Assembly (NCBI GenBank): GCA_002358575.1
Contig: DEPD01000003.1
Coordinates: 1-64,000 of the forward strand
Direction of reading: 5' to 3'
DNA length: 64,000 nucleotides
Source: Lachnospiraceae bacterium UBA3401
GTDB lineage: Bacteria; Bacillota; Clostridia; Lachnospirales; Lachnospiraceae
Shown here: positions 7,796 through 16,667 of the stretch, in pieces
How positions within the stretch are numbered: position 1 is the first letter of the stretch
Layout of the letters: the number at the start of each line of letters is the position of its first letter
The notes under the pieces: generated by a model
The model's database searches: none
Told to the model about the DNA's origin: nothing
What the model saw: the letters and a program-made list of their open reading frames with translations, nothing else
Position numbers and translations under genes: made by a program

Positions 7796-10700
7796 ATGAA
7801 AAAGAAGGAAAAATTGAGATTGCAGAATACAGACAGAAGAAAACCAATAAAGTACGCTGACATTGATACAGAGGATTTTTACGGGGAGGATATCGAATCA
7901 GAGCAGGAAGAACAGTTTGATACCGATGATGATGAATATATTGTTGCATATTCCAGCGAGGATAAGACAGTTGGTACATACAGACAGGAAGAGATGCAGG
8001 AGTACGCAGATGAATATGCATCAGAACTAGAAAACGAGGAGTATGAGCCAGAGGAGTACGATGAACCTGAGGAATATGAATCGGAAGAGTACCAATCCGA
8101 AGAATATGAGGAAGTTGAGGAGTATGAAGAAACTGAGGAGTATGAGTCAGAAGAGTACGAGGAATCAGACGAATATGAAGAAACTGAGGAGTATGAGTCA
8201 GAAGAGTACGAGGAATCAGACGGATATGAAGAAACTGAGGAGTATGAGTCAGAAGAGTACGAGGAATCAGACGAGTATGAGTCAGAGGAGTACGAAGAAA
8301 CTAAGGAGTATGAGTCAGAAGAGTATGAAGAGTTTGGGGAGTATGAACCAGAAGAGTACGAGGAATTAGAGAAGTACGAAGAAACTGAGGAGTATGAAAC
8401 GGAGGAATATGAATCCGAAGCGTATGAGGAATCTGACGAGTATGCGGCAGAAGAATACGAAACTGAGGAATATGCGTCAGAGGAGTACGAGGAAACTGAG
8501 GAATATGAATCCGAAGAATACGAAGATATTGGGGAGTACCTTTTAGAGTCGGAAGCGTATAAAACAGAAGCGCCAGAGTTACAATACAATACAAAGGAAA
8601 TCAATATTGATCTGTATGAAGCGGAGGATTACGCGGAGGACACAGAGAGTTATTATGAACATTCTGAGGAGGAATATTACGACGAGGATACATATGAGGA
8701 GTCAGATGCCTATTATGATGACGAGGACTCTTTTGATACCGCATTTGGAGAGTACAATGACAGTTACGAAAATGATATCGCGGCGTTTGATCTTGGAGAA
8801 GAGTTAAGTTTCTGGCAGAGAGTAAAACTGCGGATGCAGCATCTGACAATTTTTGATGCGGTTCTTGCATGTACGGGTGTTGTTGTGCTGGTGGCTGCGG
8901 TTGTGATTCTCAGTATGTTTATTCAATCCAATCAGTTAGATAAACAGATTGAAGCGTTAGCGCCTTTGGGAGATGAATTAAAGAATCTGGGAGTTGTGGG
9001 TGATGATGGTCTGCTTGCCATGTCAAATGCTGCACTTTCTGGCATGTTTACGGAGGAAGAAACAAGTTTGGAGGAGATTTCTTCAATTGAAGTGGTTGCG
9101 GAGCCAGAAACTGCCAAAGTGAACGTGAGCTTTGTATCAGTGGAAAAGGATCTCAAAATACGATTTACAGATGCAAACACAGGAGAACTGATTACTGGAA
9201 CAGTTTTTGAGGTGACATTGACAAATGCAAAAGGAAAACAGCTTGTGTTAAAAGATGAAGATATGGACGGAATAATTTATGCGCAGAATATCACTGCAGG
9301 CGTGTTTGATGCGATTGTGACCTCGACAGAAAAATATAAGTTCCCAGCAATGGCGCAGCATGTAACGGTGAAGGATAAGGTTGAGTATGTCGTGATTAAT
9401 GTGCAAGACGAGGTAAAGACAGAAAAGCAGATTAATGTAGTGGCAGAAGACACGCAAAAAAATGATGCTGAGACGGAAGCGGAAGTGCTCAAGGACACTG
9501 TAGAGTGGGTGGAATCCACAAAAACGCCTGTGAGCGGTTCCGAAAGTTATCTTCTTGTGGATAAAAATACCATTGCAGATCCATCACAGGTTTCGAGATT
9601 GGCGGCAAGAATGCTCTTTGACACACTGAATGTATCTCTGGACCAGTCAGAGGCAACACTAACTGCAGGGGCTGTGCTTACCCTGAAAGGAACAGAGTTT
9701 ACAGATACAAAGGAAGAAGATATTGAATATCAATACACGACAGAATGGAAAAGTTCTGATGAGAGTGTTGCGTCTGTCAGCAATGGCAAGGTGACAGCAA
9801 AAGCAGAGGGAACAGCAGTCATTACATACACAGTTACCAAAAAGACGATTACGACCACATATGAACCAAAGGAAACTGTGGAAGAGACATTGGAAATTAT
9901 GCTTGAGGACTATCAAGAACTTCCAGATAAGGAAAAGGAAAAGTGTACTCCAATCAAGGATGACGCAGATCAAACAATTGGATATATCTATCAAAAAGTA
10001 ACCGAACCACAAAAGAAGACAAGTGAGACGACGGAGAGTGCAAGCGCTGAGTGCAAGATAACTGTCGAGGCGGTGAAGATTGCATCGGGAAGTCTGGAAA
10101 TTGTAAAGAGTGCAGACAGTTGTGCTGTCGGAGAGACAGTGACTGTAAAGCCGTCAAAACTTGTGTATACGAAGCAGGATGGAAGCACAGAGACTATCAC
10201 GGAAAATTTTCCTGTTATTACGTGGGACAGTGGGGATGCTTCTATTGCTGCGGTTGACTCTAAAGGTGTTGTAACGGGTATTCAAGAGGGAAAAGTACAA
10301 ATTACAGGAACTGTATCTGGCATACAGGGTGCCGATGGAAAAGAATTAAAGATTAACAGCAGTGTGGAAATTCATATCATAGGTGGAAAGGAGCTGTCAA
10401 TTTCGCTTGACCGCACAAAAGATGTCAATCTGGCAGTGGGAGGGACGACGACACTTGTGGCAACCGTCTCTAATTCTAAGGAAGATGCCGGTGTGACATG
10501 GGAGAGTTCTGATGTGAATGTGGCAACTGTTGATGAAAAAGGCGTGGTTACTGCAATCGCAGCAGGAAGTGTGACTATTACTGCAATCACAAAGGAGCAG
10601 GGTGCCGATGGCAATTCGCTAAAGGCAACATGTGTTGTTACGGTTAATTCCAATGTAGAGGTAGATACAACAACGAAACTAAAAGATAAGAATGGAAATC

Positions 10701-11533
10701 AAATTTATATCAAAAATGCTGATGGCAGTTACAGAGAAGCCGTCTACGCGGATTACTTTAGCAGCGAGGAATTTTATATTACGTCGCAGCCACAGTATAT
10801 CTATACAGGCTGGCAGACAATAGACGGAAAGACATATTATTTTGACAAAACTGGCAATGTTGTGACTGGCACACAAATTATCCAAGGTGTGACATATAAT
10901 TTTGGTACAGATGGAGCAATTGCAACTTCCGTGAATGGTTCGACTTTTGGAATTGATGTGTCCAGACACAACGGAACCATTGACTGGAATGCAGTTAAGG
11001 CTTCAGGAGTAGATTATGTGATTATCCGCTGTGGATATAGAGGTTCTGCTACAGGGGTGTTAATCGAGGACCAGTCATTTCGGACAAACATCAAAGGGGC
11101 TACAGCAGCCGGACTAAAAGTTGGCGTGTATGTGTTCTCACAGGCTATCAATGAGGTTGAGGCAGTCAAAGAGGCATCGCTGGCGGTAAGTCTTGTAAAA
11201 GGTTATAATCTCACTTATCCAATTTTTATTGATACAGAGTCTAGCGGTGGCAGAGCAGACAAAATTGATAGAGCGACGCGGACCGCAGTTGTCAATGCTT
11301 TTTGTCAGACAGTTGCAAGTGCTGGATATAAGCCAGGAATCTATGCATCAAAAACATGGTTTGAGGACAAACTAAACATGGGGGCAATCGGAAATTATAA
11401 GATTTGGCTTGCACAATATTCTACTGCGCCTACCTATAGTGGCAGATACGATATGTGGCAGTATTCATGCAAGGGTAAAATTAGCGGAATCAGTACCAAA
11501 GTAGACTTAAACTACAGCTACTTAGGGTATTAG
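7796..11533 (+). CDS. Large membrane-anchored GH25 lysozyme with acidic repeats and Ig-like domains
   Basis: A 1245-residue surface protein. Order of parts: residues 10-345 are an acidic Glu/Tyr/Ser repeat region; about 352-378 are one membrane helix; about 442-540 are a prealbumin-like beta domain; three bacterial Ig-like (Big_2) domains follow, with patterns such as WESSDVNVATVDEKGVVT; two wall-binding repeats (GWQTIDGKTYYFDKTG) come next; residues 1048-1245 are a GH25 muramidase (FGIDVSRHNGTIDW, IDTESS). The acidic region would be cytoplasmic and the enzyme outside. Start is uncertain: TTG 7757 is possible. A shorter paralogue lies at 13671. It probably remodels peptidoglycan where polysaccharide is attached. 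Confidence 0.88.
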   Translation: MKKKEKLRLQNTDRRKPIKYADIDTEDFYGEDIESEQEEQFDTDDDEYIVAYSSEDKTVGTYRQEEMQEYADEYASELENEEYEPEEYDEPEEYESEEYQSEEYEEVEEYEETEEYESEEYEESDEYEETEEYESEEYEESDGYEETEEYESEEYEESDEYESEEYEETKEYESEEYEEFGEYEPEEYEELEKYEETEEYETEEYESEAYEESDEYAAEEYETEEYASEEYEETEEYESEEYEDIGEYLLESEAYKTEAPELQYNTKEINIDLYEAEDYAEDTESYYEHSEEEYYDEDTYEESDAYYDDEDSFDTAFGEYNDSYENDIAAFDLGEELSFWQRVKLRMQHLTIFDAVLACTGVVVLVAAVVILSMFIQSNQLDKQIEALAPLGDELKNLGVVGDDGLLAMSNAALSGMFTEEETSLEEISSIEVVAEPETAKVNVSFVSVEKDLKIRFTDANTGELITGTVFEVTLTNAKGKQLVLKDEDMDGIIYAQNITAGVFDAIVTSTEKYKFPAMAQHVTVKDKVEYVVINVQDEVKTEKQINVVAEDTQKNDAETEAEVLKDTVEWVESTKTPVSGSESYLLVDKNTIADPSQVSRLAARMLFDTLNVSLDQSEATLTAGAVLTLKGTEFTDTKEEDIEYQYTTEWKSSDESVASVSNGKVTAKAEGTAVITYTVTKKTITTTYEPKETVEETLEIMLEDYQELPDKEKEKCTPIKDDADQTIGYIYQKVTEPQKKTSETTESASAECKITVEAVKIASGSLEIVKSADSCAVGETVTVKPSKLVYTKQDGSTETITENFPVITWDSGDASIAAVDSKGVVTGIQEGKVQITGTVSGIQGADGKELKINSSVEIHIIGGKELSISLDRTKDVNLAVGGTTTLVATVSNSKEDAGVTWESSDVNVATVDEKGVVTAIAAGSVTITAITKEQGADGNSLKATCVVTVNSNVEVDTTTKLKDKNGNQIYIKNADGSYREAVYADYFSSEEFYITSQPQYIYTGWQTIDGKTYYFDKTGNVVTGTQIIQGVTYNFGTDGAIATSVNGSTFGIDVSRHNGTIDWNAVKASGVDYVIIRCGYRGSATGVLIEDQSFRTNIKGATAAGLKVGVYVFSQAINEVEAVKEASLAVSLVKGYNLTYPIFIDTESSGGRADKIDRATRTAVVNAFCQTVASAGYKPGIYASKTWFEDKLNMGAIGNYKIWLAQYSTAPTYSGRYDMWQYSCKGKISGISTKVDLNYSYLGY
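8123..8275 (+). repeat. 51-bp tandem repeats inside the GH25 gene
   Basis: Three nearly identical 51-bp units start at 8123, 8174 and 8225 and encode a 17-residue Glu/Tyr-rich unit (YEETEEYESEEYEESDE). Diverged versions extend from about 8040 to 8530. The length is a multiple of three, so changes in copy number would keep the frame. Confidence 0.9.
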
Positions 11534-11535
11534 GC

Positions 11536-11564
11536 TTGCATTATTTCCAATTTTAGGATAAAAT
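11536..11564 (+). promoter_or_regulatory. Sigma-A promoter for rmlB
   Basis: TTGCAT (11536-11541) and TAAAAT (11559-11564) are 17 bases apart and sit between the GH25 stop codon and the rmlB ribosome binding site ACGGAGG. Confidence 0.65.
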
Positions 11565-11597
11565 AGCAAGAAAGATAATTACGGAGGTAAATTTTTG

Positions 11598-12674
11598 ATG
11601 AGAACTTATTTGGTGACTGGCGGTGCGGGCTTTATTGGATCAAACTACATTCATTATATGTTTCGGAAGTATGACAATGCGATTCGGATTATCAATGTGG
11701 ATGCCTTGACCTATGCCGGAAATCTTGAGAATTTGAAAGAGATTGAAAACAGAGAAAACTATACATTTATCAAGGCGGATATCACAGATAAGGAAGCTAT
11801 AACAAAAATTTTTGCGGAGAATGATATTGATAGAGTGGTTCATTTTGCAGCGGAGAGTCATGTAGACAGAAGCATTAAAAATCCAGAAATATTTGTGCAA
11901 ACAAATGTTTTGGGAACTGCAGTAATGCTCAACTGTGCGAAAGCGGCTTGGGAGCGTCCAGACGGCAGTTTCCAGGAGGGAAAAAAGTTCTTGCATGTTT
12001 CTACAGATGAAGTTTATGGTTCTCTGGAAGAGGATGGCGGGTATTTCTATGAGACTACCCCATATGCGCCGCACAGTCCCTATTCTGCGAGCAAAGCAGC
12101 CTCGGACATGCTTGTGCGTTCCTATATGGACACCTATCAGTTTCCGGCAAATATTACAAATTGTTCCAATAATTACGGACCCTATCAGTTCCCAGAGAAA
12201 TTTATTCCGCTGGTCATCAACAATGCGCTTCAAGGAAAGAATCTTCCGGTATATGGAGATGGCAAAAACGTGCGCGATTGGCTCTATGTTGAGGATCACG
12301 CCAAGGCGATTGATATGGTGCAGGAGCAGGGAAGGCTATTTGAAACCTATAATATTGGCGGACACAATGAGAAGCAAAATATAGAGATTATCCATATTAT
12401 TCTTGAGACGTTGCAGGAGCAGCTTGCGGATGATGACCCACGCAAGAAGTTCGTATCCAAAGATCTAATCACCTATGTGGAGGACAGAAAAGGACATGAC
12501 AGACGCTATGCGATTGCGCCGGATAAGATTAAGGCGGAGATTGGATGGGAGCCTGAGACAATGTTTAAAGAGGGTATCCGCCAGACAATCAAGTGGTACT
12601 TTGAGCATGAGGATTGGATGAAAAATGCGACAAGTGGCGATTATCAAAAATATTATCAAGAGATGTACAAGTAA
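11598..12674 (+). CDS. rmlB: dTDP-glucose 4,6-dehydratase
   Basis: RmlB turns dTDP-glucose into dTDP-4-keto-6-deoxyglucose in the cytoplasm. The 358-residue protein has the NAD-binding TGGAGFIGSN motif at the start, the STDEVYG region with catalytic Asp and Glu, and the YSASKAASD Tyr-x3-Lys pair. Length matches the family. ATG 11598 fits the usual family start and lies 10 bases after ACGGAGG; TTG 11595 is possible. With rmlA and rmlC downstream it supplies a dTDP-deoxysugar for the polysaccharide. Confidence 0.97.
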   Translation: MRTYLVTGGAGFIGSNYIHYMFRKYDNAIRIINVDALTYAGNLENLKEIENRENYTFIKADITDKEAITKIFAENDIDRVVHFAAESHVDRSIKNPEIFVQTNVLGTAVMLNCAKAAWERPDGSFQEGKKFLHVSTDEVYGSLEEDGGYFYETTPYAPHSPYSASKAASDMLVRSYMDTYQFPANITNCSNNYGPYQFPEKFIPLVINNALQGKNLPVYGDGKNVRDWLYVEDHAKAIDMVQEQGRLFETYNIGGHNEKQNIEIIHIILETLQEQLADDDPRKKFVSKDLITYVEDRKGHDRRYAIAPDKIKAEIGWEPETMFKEGIRQTIKWYFEHEDWMKNATSGDYQKYYQEMYK

Positions 12675-12694
12675 ATTTGGATGAGCAGAATACA

Positions 12695-12727
12695 GGGAAC
12701 GTCAGTACCGATAGGTATGGCGTTCCC
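12695..12727 (+). terminator. Hairpin between rmlB and rmlA
   Basis: GGGAACG (12695-12701) pairs with CGTTCCC (12721-12727), and the interior is partly paired. Only ACTTT follows, so it may be an attenuator or mRNA processing site rather than a strong terminator. Confidence 0.45.
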
Positions 12728-12811
12728 ACTTTGGCGTAAAATAGACTCTTGAGGACTTTTGGTTTTGGAGATTTCGAGAGACTATTCCATGATACAGGAG
12801 GTATTTTAACT

Positions 12812-13681
12812 ATGAAAGGAATAATATTGGCGGGTGGTTCTGGCACAAGACTCTATCCTTTGACAAAGGCGATTTCAAAACAGATTATGCCGGTCTACGA
12901 TAAACCAATGATTTATTATCCACTGTCAACACTGATGCTTGCAGGGATTCGCGACATTTTAATTATCTCAACACCACGGGATCTTCCAGTGTTTCGAGAA
13001 TTGTTTGGAACAGGGGGGCAGCTTGGACTTCATATGGAGTATGCAGTGCAGGAACAGCCGCGAGGACTTGCAGATGCGTTTATTATTGGGGCTGATTTTA
13101 TTGGAGAAGATTCTGTAGCGCTGGTTTTAGGTGATAATATTTTTTACGGACAAAGCTTTTCTAAGCTGTTGCAGCGCGTTGCGGCAAAAAAGAGCGGCGC
13201 TACTATTTTTGGTTATTATGTGCGTGATCCGCGAGAATATGGCGTGGTGGAGTTTGATGAGAATGGAAAGGCGATTTCAATTGAAGAAAAGCCAGAGAAG
13301 CCGAGAAGTAACTATGCAGTGCCAGGACTTTATTTTTATGACAATGATGTTGTGGAGATTGCTAGGAATGTGAAGCCATCTGCGCGCGGAGAAATTGAGA
13401 TTACAAGTATCAATAATGAATATTTAAAGCGCGGAACATTAACGGTGGAGACAATGGGACGTGGTTTTGCGTGGCTTGATACAGGAAATCATGATTCTTT
13501 GCTTGATGCAGCAGATTTTGTCTGTGCGTTTCAAAAGCGACAAGGACTTTATATCTCTTGTATCGAGGAGATTGCATATAAGAGAGGCTTTATCACCAAG
13601 GAACAGCTTCTGCAGCTTGCACAACCACTGATGAAGACGGATTATGGAAAATATCTTGTAGAGGTTGCAAATGGACTCTAA
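12812..13681 (+). CDS. rmlA: Glucose-1-phosphate thymidylyltransferase
   Basis: RmlA joins glucose-1-phosphate and dTTP to give dTDP-glucose, the first step of dTDP-deoxysugar synthesis. The 289-residue protein starts MKGIILAGGSGTRLYPLT with the nucleotide-binding loop, and shows YPLSTLMLAGI, VLGDNIFYG and the EEKPEKP Lys motif. ATG 12812 is the start because AGGAGG lies 10 bases before it and the family begins there. The substrate is made by the phosphoglucomutase at 26648. Its end overlaps the start of the following GH25 gene by 11 bases. Confidence 0.97.
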   Translation: MKGIILAGGSGTRLYPLTKAISKQIMPVYDKPMIYYPLSTLMLAGIRDILIISTPRDLPVFRELFGTGGQLGLHMEYAVQEQPRGLADAFIIGADFIGEDSVALVLGDNIFYGQSFSKLLQRVAAKKSGATIFGYYVRDPREYGVVEFDENGKAISIEEKPEKPRSNYAVPGLYFYDNDVVEIARNVKPSARGEIEITSINNEYLKRGTLTVETMGRGFAWLDTGNHDSLLDAADFVCAFQKRQGLYISCIEEIAYKRGFITKEQLLQLAQPLMKTDYGKYLVEVANGL

Positions 13682-14978
13682 GGGGAAGAAGATTGGGATA
13701 CTGTTGGTTTTGTGTACTTTGCTGCTTGTCATGGCAGCAGTAGTGTTGGTCAATTACAATAAACTTGTAGGAAATAGTTCAGGCACAGTTTCTAATAACA
13801 GTACAGACAGTAATACCAAACAGATTATAGAAGAGGACGGAAAGGTACATGGTGCGGACTTGTCGGCATTTATGAAGGACAATGATTTTTTTGATGTTGA
13901 GATGCCGAAGAACTCCAATAAAACTACATATGATGAGGTGGACGAGAACGGCGAAACAGTACGAAATTTAACACTTCTGGCAAGTTCTGTAGAGCGCGAT
14001 ATCCGAGTGAAGATTATTGATGACAAAGGGGAGACTGTAATCGGAGAGCCGTTTTCTGTGGAGGTTGCAGAGACAGGGATATATATTGACGAGGATAAAG
14101 ATGGTATTATTCAAATACCAGACATAAAACCTGGAGAGTACAAAGTTTCTCTGGAGGAACAGCCAGGATTTAAGGTGCCTGCCGCGCCTGTAAGTGTTCG
14201 TGTTCGCTCGATGGTATCTTATACAGTGATTGACGATATAGAGTATTTTGTGCACTCTGAGGCGGAGGTTGATATTTTAAAGGAGGACACAAAAGAAAAG
14301 AAGATTGACAGTGAGGATGAGGATGATACACAATATACAGCGCTGCTGGATGTGGAAGAAGAACAGGGAAATGCAGTTCAGCTAGGGATTGATGTGTCAA
14401 AGTGGAATGGTGAGATTGACTGGGAGGTTGTGAAGGCTGAAGGAGTTGATTTTGCAATCATTCGATGCGGATACAGAGGTTCTTCTTCTGGATGGCTCAT
14501 TGAGGACCCATTTTTTTATCGAAATTTGACAGAGGCAAAAAAAGCGGGAATTCAGGTTGGGTTATACTTTTTTACACAGGCGACGAATCAGGTAGAGGCA
14601 GTTGAGGAGGCCAGTATGGTTGTGACCCTTTTGGGAGAAACGACATTGGATTATCCAGTGTTTATTGACACAGAGGGAGCTGGCGGAAACGGCAGAGCAG
14701 ACAATCTGGATGTTGCGACAAGAACTGCTGTGGTCAATGCGTTCTGTCAGACCATTCAGAATGCGGGGCTTGACGCAGGTGTGTATGCAAGCCGCAATTG
14801 GTATTTAAACAATCTCAATGTTGAGGAGATGATTGCGCCGAACATTTGGCTCGCAGAGTACAGACAGACACCTTTGTATGAGGGGCGTTATGATATGTGG
14901 CAGTATACTTCAAGCGGTGCAGTTGCCGGTATAGAAGGAAGAGTGGATTTGAATGTCAGCTATCTGGGTATCAATTAA
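13671..14978 (+). CDS. Membrane-anchored GH25 lysozyme
   Basis: A 435-residue surface muramidase: a short cytoplasmic tail, one membrane helix (about residues 7-28), a Ser/Asn/Thr linker, a prealbumin-like beta domain with IQIPDIKPGEYKVSLEEQPG, an acidic linker, and a C-terminal GH25 domain (LGIDVSKWNGEIDW, FIDTEGAG, YDMWQYTSSG). It shares the beta domain and catalytic domain with the 1245-residue protein but lacks the acidic repeats, Ig-like domains and wall-binding repeats. ATG 13671 is chosen over TTG 13665 because AGAGG lies 6 bases upstream. It overlaps rmlA by 11 bases, so it is tied to the sugar operon. Confidence 0.9.
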   Translation: MDSKGKKIGILLVLCTLLLVMAAVVLVNYNKLVGNSSGTVSNNSTDSNTKQIIEEDGKVHGADLSAFMKDNDFFDVEMPKNSNKTTYDEVDENGETVRNLTLLASSVERDIRVKIIDDKGETVIGEPFSVEVAETGIYIDEDKDGIIQIPDIKPGEYKVSLEEQPGFKVPAAPVSVRVRSMVSYTVIDDIEYFVHSEAEVDILKEDTKEKKIDSEDEDDTQYTALLDVEEEQGNAVQLGIDVSKWNGEIDWEVVKAEGVDFAIIRCGYRGSSSGWLIEDPFFYRNLTEAKKAGIQVGLYFFTQATNQVEAVEEASMVVTLLGETTLDYPVFIDTEGAGGNGRADNLDVATRTAVVNAFCQTIQNAGLDAGVYASRNWYLNNLNVEEMIAPNIWLAEYRQTPLYEGRYDMWQYTSSGAVAGIEGRVDLNVSYLGIN

Positions 14979-15028
14979 ACTTTATTGGATGTGCATATAG
15001 GATGATATAGAAAGGAATTTTGAAAAAC

Positions 15029-15595
15029 ATGGGAAAGATTACAGTAGAGGAATGTGTTGCGGACGGGATAGTCATAGAGGGACTTAAGGTGATTACACCG
15101 CAGGTATTTGGCGACAACAGAGGATATTTTATGGAGACCTACAACTACAATGATTTTAAGGCAGCAGGTATCGATCAAGTTTTTGTGCAGGACAACCAGT
15201 CCGCTTCCAGAAAAGGCGTGCTTCGAGGACTGCATTTTCAGAAAGAGTTTCCGCAGGATAAACTTGTCCGCGCTGTCAGAGGCGAGGTGTATGATGTTGT
15301 GGTCGATTTGCGGGAAGGGTCAAAAACCTTTGGAAAATGGTATGGGGTCTATTTATCGGAGGAGAATAAAAAACAGTTTTTTGTTCCAAAGAATTTTGCG
15401 CATGGTTTTTTAGTGCTTTCGGACTATGCAGAATTTTGTTATAAATGTACTGATTTTTATCACCCTAATGATGAGGGTGGTTTGTTATGGAATGATCCAG
15501 ATATTGGGATTCAATGGCCGATTCCAGAAGGAATGGAGTTGACGATTTTGGAGAGAGATCAGAATTGGGGTGGCATAAAGGAATTTAAGCGATGA
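15029..15595 (+). CDS. rmlC: dTDP-4-dehydrorhamnose 3,5-epimerase
   Basis: RmlC epimerises dTDP-4-keto-6-deoxyglucose at C3 and C5. The 188-residue cupin shows GDNRGYFMETYN, the catalytic His in LRGLHFQ, VVVDLREGSKTFGKW and FAHGFLVLS. TTG 15020 could also start translation, but the AAGGA at 15012-15016 is too close to it and 12 bases from ATG 15029. The stop overlaps the next gene by 4 bases (ATGA). The final reductase RmlD was not found here, so the end product may be L-rhamnose (with rmlD elsewhere) or another 6-deoxysugar. Confidence 0.95.
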   Translation: MGKITVEECVADGIVIEGLKVITPQVFGDNRGYFMETYNYNDFKAAGIDQVFVQDNQSASRKGVLRGLHFQKEFPQDKLVRAVRGEVYDVVVDLREGSKTFGKWYGVYLSEENKKQFFVPKNFAHGFLVLSDYAEFCYKCTDFYHPNDEGGLLWNDPDIGIQWPIPEGMELTILERDQNWGGIKEFKR

Positions 15596-16593
15596 GAAAA
15601 GGATTATCCAAAACCATTGTCAAATTGTATGTGACGCTTGCGGCCGCAATGCTTGCGGCTGTGATTTTAATCCATCACAATCCGCTGGCAGACCCACAGG
15701 AAGAGTTCATTAAAAAGGTGATTGCCTGTCTGATTATCGTGGGAGCAATAGGGATTTTTTATCGGTTTTATGACAGGCTGATAACACTTCCTGTAGAATT
15801 GTGGCAGTCGCGGAAACTAATCTGGAAGCTTGCAAAAAATGATTTTAAAAACCGTTATGCCGGGTCGTATCTAGGTCGTGTGTGGGCGTTTACGCAGCCT
15901 GTCGTCACAGTGCTTTTATACTGGTTTGTGTTCGGACACATTATGGGACAGGACAAGAAAGAGATCCTCAATGTTGGTGTGGAAGCGCCTTATGTGCTGT
16001 GGCTCACAGCGGGGCTTGTGCCATGGTTTTATTTTAGCGAGGCGATTAATAATGGTACGACTTCGCTTTTGGAGTACAGCTATCTAGTCAAAAAAGTCGT
16101 GTTTAAGATTAGCATTATTCCAATTGTAAAATTAATTGCGGCGTCATTTGTTCATCTGTTTTTTGTTGTGTTTATGCTGCTTGTGTATTTTGTGTATGGA
16201 TACAGACCATCACTCTATTTACTACAGCTTCTATACTATTCTTTCTGTATGTTTATGTTTGTGTTGGCTCTGAGTTATTCAACCTGTGCGATTGTTATTT
16301 TTTTCCGCGATTTGACGCAGATTATCAATATTTTATTGCAGGTTGGCATGTGGGCAACACCAATTCTGTGGAATATTTCCTTGCTGGATAACAGCCCTAT
16401 TCTACAGAAAATTATGAAGATCAATCCAGTATTTTATATTGTGAATGGCTATCGAGATGCAATGTTTGCAGAGAAGTGGTTCTGGCAGGATTTTTATTCA
16501 ACGGCTTACTTTTGGATTGTGACAGTGGTCTTTTTTGGCATTGGAGCGCTGATATTCCGAAGATTGAAAGTGCACTTTGCAGATGTGTTGTAG
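15592..16593 (+). CDS. ABC-2 polysaccharide export permease (Wzm type)
   Basis: A 333-residue ABC-2 permease that should export the finished lipid-linked polysaccharide. The core starts near residue 75 with the amphipathic segment LWKLAKNDFKNRYAGSYLG and has six membrane helices. A 70-residue N-terminal extension carries two further helices, which is not usual for Wzm/TagG proteins. It overlaps rmlC by 4 bases and is followed by the matching ATPase. An ABC exporter with no Wzy polymerase nearby points to chain completion in the cytoplasm before export. Confidence 0.93.
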   Translation: MRKGLSKTIVKLYVTLAAAMLAAVILIHHNPLADPQEEFIKKVIACLIIVGAIGIFYRFYDRLITLPVELWQSRKLIWKLAKNDFKNRYAGSYLGRVWAFTQPVVTVLLYWFVFGHIMGQDKKEILNVGVEAPYVLWLTAGLVPWFYFSEAINNGTTSLLEYSYLVKKVVFKISIIPIVKLIAASFVHLFFVVFMLLVYFVYGYRPSLYLLQLLYYSFCMFMFVLALSYSTCAIVIFFRDLTQIINILLQVGMWATPILWNISLLDNSPILQKIMKINPVFYIVNGYRDAMFAEKWFWQDFYSTAYFWIVTVVFFGIGALIFRRLKVHFADVL

Positions 16594-16667
16594 ACGAGAG
16601 GAAGTTTGAAAGAAGTTTTTTAAACGATTGATTGGTATGCGTGTCAAGACGCGCAAAGGGTATAATT

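Noticed and set aside
7879..8604. Long minus-strand Ser/Tyr-rich reading frame
   Set aside because: It is the mirror of the Glu/Tyr repeats of the GH25 gene, with no ribosome site.
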